In this document: positions 1 to 13,148 of the stretch, one piece after another
Layout: each line of letters starts with the position of its first letter
How positions within the stretch are numbered: the stretch's first letter is position 1
Program-made: the position numbers and the translations under genes
Assembly: GCA_034509925.1 (NCBI GenBank)
Contig: CM067529.1
Coordinates: 4,164,001-4,228,000, forward strand
Direction of reading: 5' to 3'
Length of the DNA: 64,000 bases
Source of the DNA: Hirudinaria manillensis
Taxonomy: Eukaryota > Annelida > Clitellata > Hirudinida > Hirudinidae
The notes under the pieces: model-generated
Told to the model about the DNA's origin: nothing
Seen by the model: only the letters and a program-made list of their open reading frames with translations
Databases searched by the model: none

Positions 1-1330
1 GTCTTTTCACTTTCGTATTTTGCTGGCATCGTTCCAACAAAACATGAACGGAATGAGATTCCAAACAATGGCTGAGAATGTTTGACCTTTGAATGCCTGA
101 AATTAAGCATTTAAACTGAATTTAAAAATTCTCTTCCCCCTTGTAATGTTATTATTTATTTATTTTTTTTTATAATTCAAATTAACTTTGAAGAGAAGAG
201 AAATCGTCCAATAATCGTTAGTCACGGTTCCTTTACGCTCCATTTGGCGGACACCTGTTACTCATGTTACTCATGACATTCCGAAGTTTGCGAACTAGAA
301 ACGCTTCACCGGTCCTTCTGCTTTCCAAGTATCCACAGGTGCGAGAAGGGGGGGGGAGGTATGGTGTGGGGACGCAGAGGAATAGACCCATGTGGCGCTT
401 GTCCATCCCACAGACAGATTTCGTCACGAGTTGGTGAACTTTATTTATAATATAAATAATATTATAACATAATTAATGAGGTAATCCAAAGAGCTGATGA
501 TGACGACGATGGGATTTTTTGCATTTTACTGATTAATTAAAGATTGGAATAAGTACTGCCACCGCTCTCTTCATCATCACCATCTTCGTCATCATCATCA
601 TCACCATCATCATCATTAAGCTCACCCCCTTCATCGTCCTCTTCTTCATGGTCATAGCAATCGGGACACCATGATCCTATGATTCGGTCATTCAAAGATG
701 AGATTGCATTTTTTTGTCGTCATTGTTGTTGTTGTTGTTGTTGTTGCTGTTCTCCTGGTTTTAATCTATTTTTAATATATTCGATTCGTGATCGAACCTA
801 AATAAAAACCGAATATAACCTGCAATGGCAGAAACAACAACAAGTACGACGACGACGACGACGACAAAGACGATGGTGATCAATTTGCATAATGGAGAAC
901 CCCGTAGTACAATGATCATCATCATCACAGCCGCGACAGTCTCGTAGGCGTCACCGATTCTGACCTTAGGGTCAAACGAACGACTACATTCCAACGATCT
1001 TCTATTATCGTCCGCTGTTTTTTTATCCTATGGTTTATGACTCCGATGCCTCTTTTAATTTTCCTCGTGTTAGTTTTACCGACCACATTGACGACGACGA
1101 TGATGACGACGCCGTGGATGATGATAGTGCTAGTGATGACATGAGTGACGAATAAGATGACCTTTATTATTCTCCCCTTTTCTTAAGACTAAAAGTCTTA
1201 AAACATTCAATATTGAAGTTGAAATCGAATTTTGTTATTCCAAAACAAATAATGCAACTGGATATCGCAGGTACAGACCGGCATAGAGTCGGACCGTTAA
1301 ATCAGGTCAGACTAATTTGCAGTTCAAAGG
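1..1330. other. Repeat-rich DNA without a recognised gene
   Basis: No exon could be supported here. The stretch holds short simple repeats: an ATC-type run near 568-617, a GTT run near 724-746 and GAC/GAT runs near 846-866 and 1090-1140. The short open frames on the minus strand are low-complexity and carry no recognisable domain. It lies just 3' of the putative minus-strand terminal exon that ends at 1331, so part of it may be that gene's 3' UTR. Confidence 0.5.
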
Positions 1331-4300
1331 TCACTGTTCGTAAAGGTCGTGGGATCTGAAATTGCTCGGAAAGCAAGCCACGAGAGGGTCGCAAATGTGG
1401 GGAAATCTGGAGCAGAGCATGCACCAGTAGGGACCGTTTATGCCCGAGTTGTCTCTCTTGAACTTCGACCTAATTCCCGCATCGACGTCTGGCCTTAGGG
1501 CGCCGATGACATCGTGCCCCCGACTCGGGGGCACGCCCTGCTGCTCGAGGTATCCGTCTACCTGCGCTGAACTTTGGCACCCTGCACAACGATGGGATTC
1601 AATTAAAACTTGAATTTTTACATTATTAAAAACTTAATATTATTTAGTAAATCATAAATTACTGTTTACTTTTTAATCTTTGGCCAAATATAATAATTTA
1701 TTATTATTATTATTATTATTATTAACCCTGAAAGTTGAAGAGGATTAGTAATAGAAGTATCGTTTGTCTGACTCTTTCCATTTGAGGTGTTCCTCTGGGG
1801 AGTTAAAAGTAAATTATGAACATAATTATTAGACGTTGTTATGATTCACAGGTTATAATTACAAGCTTACTATTTATTTCAATTAATTATTCAATAAAAA
1901 TCTTATTTATCATGATTATTAGGGAATATTAATTTCTTGAATTCCTTAGATTAACAATTCAATTAATCACATTTATCTCGTTTAAAAACAAATAAAGCGT
2001 GTAATTATCAATTTAACAAATTTAAAAGGCTATTACAATTAAATGGTTATCATATGTTAAAAATAATATAGAAAAACCAGAAGCTCCTCCTACCTTAACT
2101 TTGGTACCAATGCCAAAATGGATTTCGGAATGCCTTATAAACCCAAATGTTCCCGGTATGCGATAATCTGATCCATCCGGAACATTTTTTTTGGAGAATT
2201 TTTTGACAAATTTTCACTTTAATAGGTCGAAATTTTGATACTTTTGATGCCTTTAATCAAGGCAGTCATTATTCTAATCACCTGATTGTGAAAACTGAGT
2301 TTCCTTTGAAAGGAAATATCCCTCGTTGAGCCTTTCATTACTGGTCATTACTAGTGCACTTTGAACTTTGAAGCCCCTAAAACACTTAGAATACCCCACC
2401 GTAATATTCAAAATAGAAACTGCAGCCCACTTATTGGCTAATGGTTGTACCGTTTCCGGAAGTTCCAAGATAAAAATATATTGCTCATTCATCATTCAGA
2501 TTATAATATAATTATATGGACATTGAAGGAAAGATTTTTCTTTTTCTGGGAATTCAGTCTAATCTAAGGCGCCAATAGGGAGGTGTGCCTTTGCATCCTC
2601 TGCGAAAATTGAGGGGGGCAAGGCCGAGAGGGCTCACTTAAAAATCTTTAGTATGTTTTTAAATTGTGCCAAAATTCTTTATCTAACATCTGAAGACTTA
2701 AGCAATGCCAGCAACTTGCCAACACCGTCTTCGCTAGTGCTTCGGTCGGTCATCTTAGCGGGAAATCTTCCTCCAAAATATTTCAGATACCCTTTCCTTC
2801 CCCCTTTTACACTAAATTTAAAATTCTCCCTAAACTCAAGCTGCACTAAGTGAATGTCCAGGGCTTGTTCTTGGAGCTGGAATGGATTGGAATTCCTAGC
2901 TTAATCTCGTGGCGCCAGTGCAGGCGTTAGTAGTGTTGAAGAGTTTCTGTCATCGGTTATGAATGACATACGTCAGAGATGATTCAGAAAGTGTCATGGC
3001 GTTTCTTTATCTTTACTTCCAACCGCAAATCGTGACCACGTGTCCTGACATACGAAGGCAATAACAATGTCAAGTCAACACTGCTAGTATTGTTGTCATT
3101 GTTGCCAAATTCGTCGATTTCGTTGTTGTGACTGCTATTGTCGTTGTTGACGTTTGGTTGTTTATAGTCGTGTGATCGCTGGATTATTCATAACCTCATG
3201 AGACGGGATAATTGCCGAATGTCTTGGAATTCTGACTCTCCTTCTGAATGCTGTGTTGATAGCATTTTAATTCATTTATTATGTCCTAATCAGTCGATGA
3301 ATTATTTATTCTGACAGTTCTTAGTCCAAACAAGCATCGACTAACCATCCATCCATCTACATTATCATACGTTCATCCATCCATCCGTCCATCCGTCCAT
3401 CCGTCCATCCGTCGATCCGTCCATCCGTCGATCCGTCCATCCGTCCATCCATCCATCCATCCATCCATCCGTCCTCCCGAGATCTGATTCCATGTGATTT
3501 TGAATTCGCACGTAAAGAATTTCTGATCAAAGTCATCCAATAATTACCAAGATTATTATACTTATTTTTATAAATGGCTGCAAGCCATTTATTTATTATT
3601 ACTATTATCATTATTATAAATGGTATTCCCCAAATTAATAAATAATGTAATCATAATAATAATATAGCAATTATTTCACTAATTATGTCTATATTATTAT
3701 TATTATTAACCAATAATATTATTTCCAGTCTAAAAGTCAAGCACTCAAAGCCGTCTGCTTATTAGCAGTATTAACACCCGCCAATTCGTTCGTCAAATAA
3801 ATCAGGTTTAAATCCCTTTACAGCTGTCGTTCGATAATTATGAGAAACAAATAACAATAACGATGATGATGGTAATAATATTAGACAAAGTCACTACCAG
3901 CATCATCATCATCATCATAGGAATCATCATAACGATTATAAAAAAATAACATTAATAATAATAATAAGGAGAAGAAGAAGAAGAAGAAGATGATGATGAT
4001 GATAAAGGAGAAAAAGAGGAAAATAATTATATTATATCTAGCATTGGTGAGTAATTAAATATATTAATTGAATTTAAATATATAAATTATAATATTAAAT
4101 ATTTTGCAATAATTATTAACATAACTACGTTAATAATCGTTACTATTTTATTATTATTAATTTTTTTGTACCCTCATCATCAACACCACCAAAACCACCA
4201 TCAACTTCATCATCTCTCTAAACGTCAACTAATTATATTTTATTCCGAGCGATGATTTTGTTAGAAAATTATTGGACAACTGTTTAAGAGGTAATTATTC

Positions 4301-4565
4301 TTGGGTCTTCATCATCTTCCTTGTTTCAACGCAGCTTTAAGATACGGCCTTCGAAAGGCATGTACCTTAAGTTCACCATCGAGTGGGGGCTCCCAAAGCC
4401 CCGGGATAACCCTCTGGTCGTCCGAGGGGATAGCACATGGAGATCATGTAGGGTTCTCGCGAGAAGGTAATTGTAAGATGCGTCGGTTGATCGATCAACC
4501 TCAGGTTGGTGACTTTGGATGAAGTTTTGTCAAATACATTTGCTTGTATTTGCTCATTAAATTCT
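1331..4565 (-). CDS. Partial unrecognised minus-strand gene (3' end)
   Basis: Three stretches look like exons of one minus-strand gene. The terminal exon 1561-1331 begins after an acceptor (GCGCAG) and reads 76 codons to TGA. It includes the cysteine-rich piece [15 protein letters not shown]. An upstream exon, about 2167-2094, ends in AAG followed by the donor GTAGGA and joins the terminal exon in phase 0. It encodes [19 protein letters not shown] further exon, 4565-4377, lies between the acceptor CTACAG and the donor GTGAAC and encodes [19 protein letters not shown]. Codon use and composition are unlike the surrounding AT-rich DNA, which supports coding. I could not connect 4377 to 2167 in phase, so at least one exon is missing, and the 5' end was not found. 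The family is not recognised. The three pieces could belong to two genes. Confidence 0.4.
3345..3475. repeat. Tetranucleotide tandem array (ATCC/GTCC)n
   Basis: About 130 bp of CATCCATC and CGTCCATC units, with occasional GTCG variants. On the minus strand it reads as a GWMD-type repetitive frame that is not credible as a gene. It sits between putative exons of the unrecognised minus-strand gene. Confidence 0.85.
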
Positions 4566-6277
4566 CTGTAGTTGCATCATGTTGCATTTAAGATAAATAG
4601 ATTTTTAAATCACTCTTTTTCTTCATTTGGCGTACCCTTACCTTATCATTTAATTGGGACTAAATAAATTAAGGAGTTCCATTTATTGGTGAAGTCAAAC
4701 GGTTGAGTATTTGGATGTCAAAGCCAAAAGAATCTCTCGGAAGAATACTAGTCTATACCGTATTGGAATACTCCTTTCCAAATCTTGGCTGACCTTTTTT
4801 TCCTTCATCTGCACTTCCATGTCTGCCCTTTTTCTATTTTTAATAAATTTTTATTTTTTCCATTTTATAACTAACTATTATTATTATTATTGATTAATAA
4901 ATGCTTGTATTGAGATGTTAGAAATTATTTTGATTTATTTTTATAAAGTTAATTAGTTTTTAAAAAATATTTGTGTTGAAATTGTCATCCTTTTTATCTT
5001 TTAGAACATTTTAGTTTGGATTAAATAGGAATTTTGCAAGAGCTTCATTTTCAAATGTACATCGACTTAATCAGCAAAAGAAAATTCTTTTAAGAAAAAG
5101 GCTTCCACGTCTCATGAAACGTCTGCCCTGAAATAAAACACGATGCCCGAAAACATTGCAGGAAGTTTATTTTGCACTATTTTCTGGGAATTTCCCCTCT
5201 AGAAGGGAAATGATGGGCTGATTTTTTTTGTTAACGTTTAATTTAAAATTATTCTATAACTGTAATTATTACATTCGCTAAAATAAAATAGTTTTAAATA
5301 ATTTTTTTAGCACTAGAATGCCAGCGGACAAAAGCCTTGCTGTAAAGAGGAAACTATGCGTAAGGATGGTAATTTAGGGTGATTGACGGTCCCCTCCTTC
5401 TGATGATAATGACATCAGATAGTCTTAGGGTTTATTATGTCCTCTTTCTCCCTGGGAAAAGCTGAAACTCAGTCCCCGGCACCAAGTACCCTCAAGCGCA
5501 GTCTAATTCCATGGAATAATTGCATTAACAATCATTAATTTTCCTGTCATTACTAATGATAATTACATTTTTGTTTCTATTTCTAGTCTTAAACGGCCCG
5601 ATCAACTCCTAATTGGATGCTATTAAATATTCCGCTGAGACTAGCCGAGACCAGTTTAGGTTAAGAAAGTGTATTTCCTACTGGCCCGACTAGTTTCTAG
5701 CGAATATCCTTGACTTTTCAGCCATTCAAAGAGCAGGAAATGGAAGAAAAAATGGAGATGCTTGTACAAATTTCCCGATTTAACTCTTGCCAATAATTCA
5801 CTTTTGTTTGCTAAAAGATAACTAACTGTGTTTGAATTTTCAATCTCATCCTTTATCTCAAAGACAGTTACAAATCTATCTCTAATTTATGAAGTTGATG
5901 TTTTAGTAAAATAAAGTATGAAACCATGAGCCACAAAAGTGTAGTACATCCAGCCTATCACCTTATTATGTGAAATCAGAAGTTGAGATAAGTTGAGATT
6001 AAGATTCCATATTATATCAAATCAATACAGAATAAGACCAGACTTTATCTTTTTCGTAAAACTTTAGTAGTAGTTTTTAAAATATGATTATTATTTTAGC
6101 AAGAAATTGTAAATATATATTTAAAATAAACTTTTATGATTGCTTACAAATTTTGAAAATGATACATTGTCATTGGTCTTGTTTTTGGGAACGATAAAAG
6201 GCCTCGCGAATCGTGTTAGCTGTCGGCAAAATATTTAGAGTTTTAGAAAGCAACAACATCTTATTGGCTTAATCAAA
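4566..6277. other. Intergenic region upstream of DRG2
   Basis: This is AT-rich sequence. The stretch 5310-5515 is less AT-rich and stands out from its flanks, but no frame in it has both splice sites and an open reading. It may be an old repeat copy or a degraded exon. The last part, toward 6277, should contain the DRG2 promoter and 5' UTR. No TATA box or other element could be assigned. Confidence 0.4.
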
Positions 6278-9200
6278 ATGGGGATCTTGGACAAAATTTC
6301 CGAAATCGAGAAAGAAATCGCTAGAACTCAGAAAAATAAAGGTGGGTAGCATAAAAACCCTGATAAGGACTTTAATTTAAAGACGTCCACTGTTAAAACA
6401 AAGCCACAATCAGTACTAGTTGCTTTCAAGATAGCTGTGAAGTCCTTAATAAATAAATGGAACCAAAATATTAATTACTTAAACACCAATGTCGTCAGCG
6501 CACAGGCATATATTCTACTTAATTTAGAACCAATATTATGTAGCTATTGACATTTTAATAAATTTCACAATTATTCAGCTACTGAATATCACTTGGGTCT
6601 CTTGAAGGCAAAGTTGGCAAAATACAGGAGCCAGCTCCTTGAGCCATCAGGAAAGTCATCATCAAAGGTAAATAAAACTTCCCAATTAATGTTTTGTAAA
6701 TTTTTTTGAGTTAAATCAGTTTTTTGAGAATAAAATACAAATCAACATTTGTTTAGGGTGAAGGCTTCGATGTTATGAAATCAGGAGATGCCAGGGTGGC
6801 CTTGATTGGGTTCCCTTCTGTAGGAAAGGTATGGCATTGGATGATTGCAAAAAGTTAATTTATAAATAGAGATTAACTTTTTGCAAAATAGAGATAAATA
6901 ACTTCAATAATGTCATGGCATAAACCTTTAGTAACTAATACTGCTTGCATTAACAAAACAATTTAAACGATTACGATAAAAATCACACCTTTTGCCGACA
7001 GTCTACCCTGCTCAGCAACATGACGCAAACGGAAAGCGAGGCCGCCTCTTACGAGTTCACCACCCTGACTTGCATACCCGGAGTTATCCAGGTATGATTG
7101 CGATAAACGATTACTTATTATTACTTTTCTGACAATTGTCATGGATATTATCATATAATTATATTAAGCTTATCTAAAAAAGATAATTTCTGCCTTTGTG
7201 CCATAAACATGATGCTACTAACATTGCAATGAAGACACAGTTTTGGATTAGCTATAACAGAGCAGGCATAATAAAGTATAAATTAGTACATTGCCACTGC
7301 TTGAAGCATCACATTGTGTAACAATGTTAAGCAAAATTAATTTGAACTTGTCCTGGTAACAAACTTCATTCCTTTCCACTTGCAGTATAAAGGTGCCAAC
7401 ATACAACTTCTGGATCTCCCTGGAATCATCGAAGGAGCTGCACAGGGTAAGGATCATAAAATGCTTGGAAAGAATTTGAATATTCTGTGACTTGATTATT
7501 AGAAGCAGAGCAGACTCAGTTTATTTTGAAAAAAACAACAACAAAATATTAGCATAGTTTATTTAAGGAATGATTACGAAATGCTTGTTTACAAACATGA
7601 ATAATATTCATAATTCTTTTCAATAACTAGTCAGAAATAAGTTCATTGTTTTACCCTAAGTTCAGCATAAATCATCACATTTTCATTACTTTGTTGAGAT
7701 ATCGCATTGTGTCTTCTACACCCGATTGACCTCTGACTGACCCCTGACCTTTTTCTCTGCAGGCAAAGGTCGAGGACGACAGGTCATTGCCGTCGCCAGG
7801 ACTGCTGACCTCGTACTGATGATGTTGGATGCCACGAAAGGAGACATACAGAGGTAACTACCAATCAAAATAATTAGGATAAAAAATATGTTAATTTATG
7901 TGCAATTATATATTCAAAATTTGTTAGTGATCATGTTAGCTGATTAATTATGCCTTGATCTTTCAGGGAGCTGTTGGAACAGGAGTTGGAGACAATGGGC
8001 ATCAGGCTGAACAAGAGGAAGCCCAATATCTACTTCAATGTAAGTTTTAAGCCTTTAATTAATTACATTTAGTTATTATTATGATTATTTATTGCTTAAC
8101 TATTTATCATAATTAAGAACAATGTTTGTAAAGTTGTTATAAACTAGAATCCAAAATTGCTGTCAGTTGAATTATTTGGATCTTTTGTCTTAGTTTGTTA
8201 AATGTAGTTATTCTCACAAACACATCTCCAGATGTTGCTAGGTTCATTCATTTTGAATTTAAGTTGCACCTCTTTCTTATTTTCAGCCCAAGAAAGGAGG
8301 AGGAATTGCCTTCACCTCCATGGTGCCGCTGAGCAAATGCACGGAGAAGATGGTCCACATGATTCTGCACGAATACAGTGAGACTCGTTCCAAGTTTGAA
8401 CCGACCAAATCACAGGACGAGTGATTCGATTGGCATAAATCGTCATGTTATAATTACCAATTAAATATCGTTAATAATTTAATAATAATAATAATTCTCC
8501 GCTAATATCTTTCGTCGTTAACATCCAGAGATATTCAACTGCGAAGTCATCTTCAGGGAGGACTGTACCACAGAAGAATTCATAGATGTCATCATTGGTA
8601 ACAGGATCTACATGCCCTGCCTTTACGTGAGTTGGATTCTTGCTTGCTGGTTTGAAACCATCATTGAGAGATTATACACCTGCCACTTACTTTCATTGCC
8701 TAAGGATGCTATATTTGACAATCATTGCTTTAGTGGAATTGCATAGATTGGAATACTGCTGATGGGGCTAAAGCCCTTAAGATTGAAAATACTTGTGCAT
8801 TTCTAAGATATGATTGCAATAATTTAGTAATGTTGAAAAACCTTTTCATGTTAGACTCACATTAATATGAAAACACATTGTATTGTTGAATATATATTAA
8901 TTACATATTATTACATATGTTAAATTAGCCTAACATATAATGTTATCATATTTAAAATCGTGCATTTCTAGAGTCATGTGTATTTGTTTCTCATACAGGT
9001 GTACAACAAAATCGATCAAATATCCATCGAAGAGGTGGACAGATTGGCCAGAGAACCTCACAGTCTTGTCATCAGGTATGACCTTTGAACTTTCATTGTG
9101 TTCAACAACAATGCTACGTTACAGTGATTATGTCAAAATAGTTTCTTACCATCGTTTGCCTTTGTTCTGTATACTAATCATATGTGACCAATAACGGATA

Positions 9201-10107
9201 ATTGATATTCATGTATTCGTTTGGTTTTTTTTTTGTAGCTGCGGCATGAAACTAAACCTTGATTACCTGCTTGAGAAACTTTGGGATTACCTGGCACTCA
9301 TCAGGGTCTACACCAAGAAGAGGGGAGGTCAGTCTCATGAATATTAATGATCACTAGATTTAACTAGCCAATAGATTCATAACAATTAATTAAGAGGAGC
9401 AACAAGGTGCTCTGCTTTTGAGGTCTTACAAATGAACTATTTATGGATATTAGGAAGCTTTTACTATATTTACAAGTTACAAATTATAATTTATTTATCA
9501 AGCAAAGTGTGTCATAATAATTTTATTTCATTTCTCCCCATCCATCCATCCAGCAAGACCAGACTTTGACGACTCACTAATTCTCAGGTCAGGCTGCATG
9601 GTCGAGCACGTGGTGAGTTGATTGGTTGATTCCCTTTTGATTGACATCAGCATAAAGAATAGCTCCCTCTTTTGAAGCAATGCTTTGTTATTTATTATGA
9701 TTATGTTAATGGATAAATTATGTTATTTATCAGTTAGCAAGATGTAGTCTTGTAATTTTTGTAACTTAACTAATTAACTTCTAATATTAGATTTTCATTT
9801 GTTTATTGACCTCTGTTTGTGCTCATTTCAGTGCCACGTCATTCACAGACAGTTGACCGAGCAATTTAAATATGCCTTGGTTTGGGTGAGTTTCATTGCT
9901 ATTCATATCTTGTCAGCAATCAGTTTTAATGTTTTAACGATAAACTTCTCATTAGCAAACGTTTTAGTTGGTATTATTTCTGGTATTTTAACCTAATATT
10001 CCAAACCTTCATTCTGTCAGGGTACAAGTGTAAAGTACAGTCCCCAGAGGGTTGGCATTACCCACAAGATGGATCATGATGATGTCATCATGGTGGTCAA
10101 GAAATAA
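6278..10107 (+). CDS. DRG2: Developmentally regulated GTP-binding protein 2
   Basis: Complete gene with 14 exons: 6278-6341, 6579-6667, 6757-6828, 7002-7091, 7386-7446, 7763-7853, 7967-8039, 8287-8377, 8529-8626, 8999-9075, 9239-9327, 9554-9612, 9832-9885 and 10021-10107. They total 1095 nt, or 364 residues, the usual DRG2 length. DRG GTPases act in the cytoplasm with a DFRP partner (DRG2 pairs with RWDD1/DFRP2) and associate with translating ribosomes. G1 is GFPSVGKS (about 69-76), with its last serine across the exon 3/4 junction. G3 is DLPG (115-118) and G4 is NKID (246-249). The C-terminal TGS-like domain ends in VVKK. DRG2 is chosen over DRG1 because of the start [18 protein letters not shown], the phrase [15 protein letters not shown] and YTKKRG. 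All splice sites are GT...AG. The first ATG matches the family start. An intron may follow the stop codon (GTGAGG at 10110, TTTTAG near 10358). Confidence 0.97.
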
Positions 10108-10481
10108 GGTGAGGTTAAAATGGGATGGGCTGCTCATATTCCTCAAAAATTATATTTTTTGTGGCTAAACATTATTGTAATTAATAAATTGTAATTAATA
10201 AGCTAATTTAAAATACATGTATTTGAATCGAAAATTGCTAAAATGTTTGCTTGGAAGTATCTTCAATTCATTCACCCTATCTTATATGACCTTTAAGTCA
10301 AATTTTGCCAATACTTAACCACCACAGTGAGTTATTTTCAATCTTTTTCCATTTTAGGTCATAATTCTAAGAAATGCACGCCATGAATTTCAGCGGGTCA
10401 ACAGGTCACAAATGCTCGTCCAAGAATATGATTATTAATACTAATAATGTTATTACATGTTAAAATTTAAGACAATATGAA

Positions 10482-10487
10482 AATAAA
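10482..10487 (+). terminator. DRG2: Poly(A) signal of DRG2
   Basis: AATAAA about 375 nt after the DRG2 stop and 540 nt short of the convergent ARMT1 stop. It is the first good hexamer on the plus strand after the possible 3' UTR intron. Confidence 0.5.
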
Positions 10488-11029
10488 CAATTAGAAATGA
10501 AACAAACAACAAACCTAGTGCTTCTCAATTTCAATTCATTCTTCAACTTACCCCCTGAAATTGTAAAACGGTGGGGCCACTCCAGACTGCTTCTAGTTTC
10601 AAAATGCCAATCGCTTACAAAGTCCTTGCATTTGATGCGTCTCAAGATGATTTTGCATTTTTAAAATGGTCTATCATATAGAGTCACTTGAGTTCTCAGT
10701 TGAAGAATTACCAAGTCGTGATATAATTCAAGGTCTTGTGGCAAAACAAATCATCAACACTAGCAATAAAATGCCTATGATCAGTTGCTGCAGCAAAATG
10801 CTTAGATAAATGTTACTTGACTTGCTAATCTAACTAATTTAGTAGTTCAGTAAGGCAGTGACTTTGGGGAACGACATGTGAATGCAAGCAGCACAACATT
10901 CTGAGTTGTTGTCAAAGAACAATCAAGAAGTTACAAAGAAGAGAACATAAACTGAATGGGTGACTCAAAAATCTAAAAATGGGTATTTTCATTCCATGAG
11001 ATCAAAATGCAAGACAGACTCAGTATCTG
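10488..11029. other. Convergent intergenic gap between DRG2 and ARMT1
   Basis: No coding exon was seen. The gap presumably carries the 3' UTR and cleavage region of the minus-strand ARMT1 gene. The small open frames here have no splice context or domain. Confidence 0.45.
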
Positions 11030-13148
11030 TTATTTGTCTTGCTTCGCATAAAACTGAATGACTCCATACTTCCCCGATACCAGCCAGTCCTTGTTCTCCT
11101 TTGAGGCCCTCTGCACGGCCTCTTCCGAGACGCCCGGCAAGATGTCCGCTTTCAGGGTCCTGATGGCACAAAGGGGTGCCGGTTCGAACCCCATCAGAGA
11201 TGTTTTGAAAGAGGTGTTTGGGATCGGCCACTTTCTGTCGTTGGTCAGCTTGCGGTAGTTCATGTCGCCCTTGAAGAAGATGAGTTGTGAGTTTGCAAGG
11301 TCATTGTAGAGATTGGGGTCGACTTTCGACATATTGTGGAAGGCATCTGGAAGGGTCCAGAAATCTGCTCCATGAAGGTGCCACCTCTTCTGCTCGACGA
11401 AGTTCGCCCATCTATTGGAGAGGTCCCTCAGTACGGAGTCGTCCTGGTAGCCGAGCCAATCCAGGGTCCATTTCCAGTCCTTGCTCGTGACATCCGAGAC
11501 GAACCACGGCATGGCCTTCCAGTGAAAGTGAACTTCTCCTACTCCCATTTCCTGGCAGAGAAAGTCAGCCAGCACCATGTCGGAAAACAACTCCAGTCCA
11601 GCGTTGTCGAGAACGATGTCCACCCTAGGAAGTCTTGTGTCTTGGGATAGCAGCTGCCAGACGAGAGAGGAATCGTTGTGTAGGATGCTCGAGTGCATCT
11701 TTTCCAAGTCTTGCATCACTTCATTGGTACTGTGGAGATCTTTTGAAGAGAACAAGGAGAGGTCCCAGCGATTGGCCCACAGAGAGGACTGTGCCAATGC
11801 AACAGGAATGGTTTAGTCATAACAATATAGATTAAAATTAATAGAAATCTGATAGTTTAAAATTGCAAAAGCAGATAATAACAACAATGTCATGATAATA
11901 ATAACAATAATCTAAATGCTAGTTTCTACAATCACATATTACAACCCACATTTCAAGCATTGTGAATTGGGCTCCTAAGCAATTTTAAAATTAGGGCTAT
12001 GTTATAACATAATTTTAGCTTAAAGTTATTATTATATCTCTTCTATAGATTTTTAAAATCATGCCTAAACAACCTGTATCAAAGTATTGAATATTTCCTC
12101 CTTGTTCTTGCTCAAAGTGTTTTGAGTTTTATCCACATAGAAGTTACTCAGGGCCTTCAGTCCAGGCAAGGAAGCTCTTAGAAGGTCCCTTTTTTGCTTT
12201 TTGAAGGGGTCGTAGCTGGAGAAGCAGTTGCTAGAGGAGCAAACGAATTATATTTTATGTTTTCAGTCTGAAATTTAGCAGAGTTTTATTTTATCAATTC
12301 AATCTACTGAATTGCAAACCTCCTCACAAAAACCGAGGCTATCCTCCTGTAAAAGTAGCACTCAGACAAGAGCCAGGAACTATTGAACCAAGAGGGTTCA
12401 TCCAACTTGACCTCCATGTAATCCTCGCTTTTCTTTTCCTCGTCTGTGAGGGGATTCTCAACATCCAGTGGAAGGGACAATCGATCGTTCCAGGCAGAAC
12501 AGTCTGGAAACCGATCTTCCAAGAGGGCAAACGGCTTGTTTGTTTGGAGTTGACTTTTCATTTCAGAAAAGGTTCCAACAAGTGCCTTTGCTGATTCTGC
12601 TGCTTCCTGATGAGAAGTATGATGATAAGATTGTTGTGACTGATAAAATGTTGGCTTTTTTGACCTAAATAGGAGCCCAAAATTTAATGATTTATTGCCC
12701 AAGATTTTTTACCTCTCCATACTTTTCTTTAAAATGTTTTTGCTTCCTGCTTAATCTATCAATAATAGATGTAAGTGTAACTGGAAGTCTGTCCTTTACA
12801 GTGTAATATGCAAAGTCACTGGAATGAAATAAATTTTAGTTTGTTGTTGCATTAAACATATTGTACCTATTACAAAAACAACAACTTCAAATAATAAAAC
12901 GCACAAAATAAGGATGTCTTAATGGAATAACAATTAATTGAATTCAAATAACACATAAATAAAGTGGCTTTGTGCTAAGTAAGCCCGCTTGAACAAGCTT
13001 TGGCCTTGAAAAATATACTCAGAAATTAATTATTTTATTTAATCAAGTCTGGAATCACTAACTTTTTAAAACGAGCAGACAATTTCCTCGGCAAATGGCA
13101 TCCGCCCATGCTTTGATTTGTAAACAACGGTCCTGTTGAGGTCGTCAT
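11030..13148 (-). CDS. ARMT1: ARMT1 metal-dependent damage-control phosphatase (DUF89)
   Basis: Complete gene with 5 exons, in transcript order 13148-13063, 12818-12713, 12606-12320, 12230-12074 and 11788-11030. They total 1395 nt, or 464 residues, close to the vertebrate protein (about 440). ARMT1 belongs to the DUF89 family of Mn2+/Co2+-dependent damage-control phosphatases, which hydrolyse harmful sugar phosphates such as fructose-1-phosphate. It was also reported as a glutamate O-methyltransferase, and that activity is disputed. The metal-site residues are visible: LDN at about 272-274 and the aspartate of WFVSD at about 311. The conserved FKGDMNYRKL and CAIRTLKA motifs are also present. 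The N-terminal helical part FAYYTVKDRLP matches the family. Two starts are possible: ATG at 13148-13146 (used here) or an in-frame ATG at 13109-13107. It converges on DRG2 and is head-to-head with SPRED. Confidence 0.95.

Noticed and set aside
2653..2853. Open stretch on both strands with a minus-strand reading [16 protein letters not shown]
   Set aside because: It briefly looked like a repeat-derived or coding fragment, but stops interrupt it and no splice sites fit.
5310..5515. GC-richer island upstream of DRG2
   Set aside because: All frames on both strands carry stops or lack splice sites, and no transposon features (terminal repeats, target duplication) could be seen.
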